This document shows, one piece after another, positions 5,183-6,367 of a stretch of DNA of 6,367 bases (position 1 is its first letter; each line of letters begins with the position of its first letter). The notes beneath the pieces were generated by a model. The model was not told where the DNA came from. It saw nothing but the letters and a program-made list of their open reading frames with translations, and searched no databases. The position numbers were made by a program, and so were the translations under genes. Source of the DNA: Betaproteobacteria bacterium RBG_16_58_11 (GTDB lineage Bacteria; Pseudomonadota; Gammaproteobacteria; Burkholderiales; Thiobacteraceae); assembly GCA_001770235.1 (NCBI GenBank), contig MEQN01000010.1, forward strand, positions 783 to 7,149, in the 5' to 3' direction.

Positions 5183-6357
5183 AACATTCCGCTTTATTTT
5201 TCTTGCTGTGTTTTGTGCTCATACCTGCCTACGCGAACACGGATGCGTTGGCTTATGAAGAACAAACGCTGACGCTGGATGGCGAGCGTCGAACCGCGCG
5301 CGTGCCCAAGGGCTACCGTTTGGAATTGCTGAGCAAGCTGGATGAGCCGCGCCTGCTCACCTTTGCCGCGAATGGCGATTTATTCGTCGGCTCTAAATCC
5401 GGCAAGTTGTATCGCTTGCCCCCGCCCTATACCAAGCCTGAAGTGCTGGTGCAGTTGAATGAATATCCGCACAGCGTGGCCTTGCGCCGCAACGAAATCT
5501 TGATCGCCCAGACAGATGGACTATATCGGGCGCCCTACCAGACCGGGCAGGCGAAGCTGGCTGCGGATGCGGTGACGCTGCTCGCGGCTTTGCCGGGCGG
5601 CGGCGGGCATAACAGCCGCACGGTGCGGGTTGGGCCCGATGGGCGGGTGTATGTGAGCTTAGGCATTCGCGGCAATTGCAGCGACGACTATCTGGGTGAG
5701 AAATATGCGTTTGAAGACCAGCGCGGTGGGGTGCTGGTATTACGCGAAGATGGCGGCAAGGCGCGCTGGGAGACGTTTGCCTCGGGCCTGCGCAACCCGG
5801 TCGGGTTCGACTGGCAGCCGCAAACCGGCGTAATGTTCGCCAGCAACAATGGGCCCGATCATCAGGGTTTCAATCAGCCGCCGGAATATTTCAGCCGGCT
5901 CACGCCGGGCTCGTTTCACGGCATGCCGTGGTTTCAGTTCGACGGCAAACAAATCCGGCGCGACGAATGTATTTCGCGCGCGCCGCCACGCCCAATTAAC
6001 GAAGCAACTGCACCGGTAGCCACCTTCCCTGCGCGTAATGCGCCGATGGGCGTTGCATTTGTGCCGGCGGGGGCGATGGATGAGCGGCTGGCGCTGGATG
6101 CCATCGTCGCCCTGCGCGGTTCATGGGGTACACCGTCTGGCGGTGGCGCCTCCAGCCGCCGCCCACCGAAGCTGGTGGTGGTGCGTTTTCAAGAAGGAAA
6201 AGCGATGCGCGTGGATGACTTGGTCACCGGCTTTCAATTGCCCGATGGCCAACGCTGGGCGCGGCCGGTGGGCGTGGCCATCGGGCCGGACGGCGCGCTG
6301 TATTTCACCAGCGATAGCGATACTAATGGGCTGTTTCGTTTGCGGCGGATGCGCTGA
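5176..6357 (+). CDS. Secreted PQQ-type sorbosone dehydrogenase-family protein (beta-propeller)
   Basis: A 393-residue protein of the soluble glucose/sorbosone dehydrogenase family, a six-bladed beta-propeller that typically oxidises sugars or aldoses with PQQ in the periplasm. Residues 1-20 form a signal peptide (positive start, hydrophobic LFFLLCFVLI, cleavage after AYA). Family landmarks: GGGGHNSRTVRVGPDG (141-156), with His145 in the place of the catalytic base of soluble glucose dehydrogenase; LRNPVGFDW, with Arg206-Asn207; NNGPDH around 224-229; ALRGSW (312-317); and RPVGVAIGPDGALYF from 363. These match positions that bind PQQ and calcium in characterised relatives, but cofactor use here is inferred. 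Length is normal and the stop is present. No PQQ synthesis genes or cytochrome partner are in view. The signal peptide fixes the start at 5176 although the upstream ribosome binding site is weak. Confidence 0.88.
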   Translation: MLKHSALFFLLCFVLIPAYANTDALAYEEQTLTLDGERRTARVPKGYRLELLSKLDEPRLLTFAANGDLFVGSKSGKLYRLPPPYTKPEVLVQLNEYPHSVALRRNEILIAQTDGLYRAPYQTGQAKLAADAVTLLAALPGGGGHNSRTVRVGPDGRVYVSLGIRGNCSDDYLGEKYAFEDQRGGVLVLREDGGKARWETFASGLRNPVGFDWQPQTGVMFASNNGPDHQGFNQPPEYFSRLTPGSFHGMPWFQFDGKQIRRDECISRAPPRPINEATAPVATFPARNAPMGVAFVPAGAMDERLALDAIVALRGSWGTPSGGGASSRRPPKLVVVRFQEGKAMRVDDLVTGFQLPDGQRWARPVGVAIGPDGALYFTSDSDTNGLFRLRRMR

Positions 6358-6367
6358 GCTGCATCCA

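Overview
The window is a compact, GC-rich stretch of bacterial chromosome. Gene content suggests a Proteobacterium, most likely a betaproteobacterium. The indications are an AmmeMemoRadiSam-type radical SAM enzyme, a GltJ/GltK-like permease pair, a ParE-like toxin with a CopG-like antitoxin, a tandem-CBS protein, an exported sorbosone-dehydrogenase-like protein, and CCCTCTCCC-type palindromic repeats between genes. The taxonomic call is inference; no rRNA or tRNA is present to anchor it.

Layout. Positions 2-871 (+) hold the 3' part of a radical SAM gene (amrS-like), cut by the window start. A two-phase tandem repeat follows (7-bp units, then 8-bp units, 872-965), then a small alpha/beta hydrolase gene (986-1630, +). 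A roughly 100-bp palindromic element (1638-1738) separates it from two convergent, overlapping amino-acid ABC permease genes read from the minus strand (gltJ-like 2429-3136, then gltK-like 1743-2429). No binding-protein or ATPase gene accompanies the permeases in this window. A 148-bp divergent intergenic region carries a candidate promoter with a perfect inverted repeat, then a type II toxin-antitoxin pair (3285-3563 and 3573-3866, +). Convergent to it is a minus-strand pair: an acidic protein of unknown function built from two copies of one domain (4466-4966), followed by a two-CBS-domain protein (3941-4390). A 209-bp divergent region (4967-5175), with short repeats and a possible 28-codon leader ORF, precedes a secreted PQQ-type sorbosone dehydrogenase-family gene (5176-6357, +), which is complete.

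How they work together. Three groups look like transcription units: the permease pair (1-base stop/start overlap), the toxin-antitoxin pair (9-base gap) and the duplicated-domain/CBS pair (75-base gap). The rest look like single genes with unrelated housekeeping or accessory roles. I see no large new multi-gene system. The least explained parts are the duplicated-domain protein next to the CBS protein, the permease pair without partners, and the intergenic repeats. No stretch longer than 300 bases lacks a gene; the longest gap is 209 bases.
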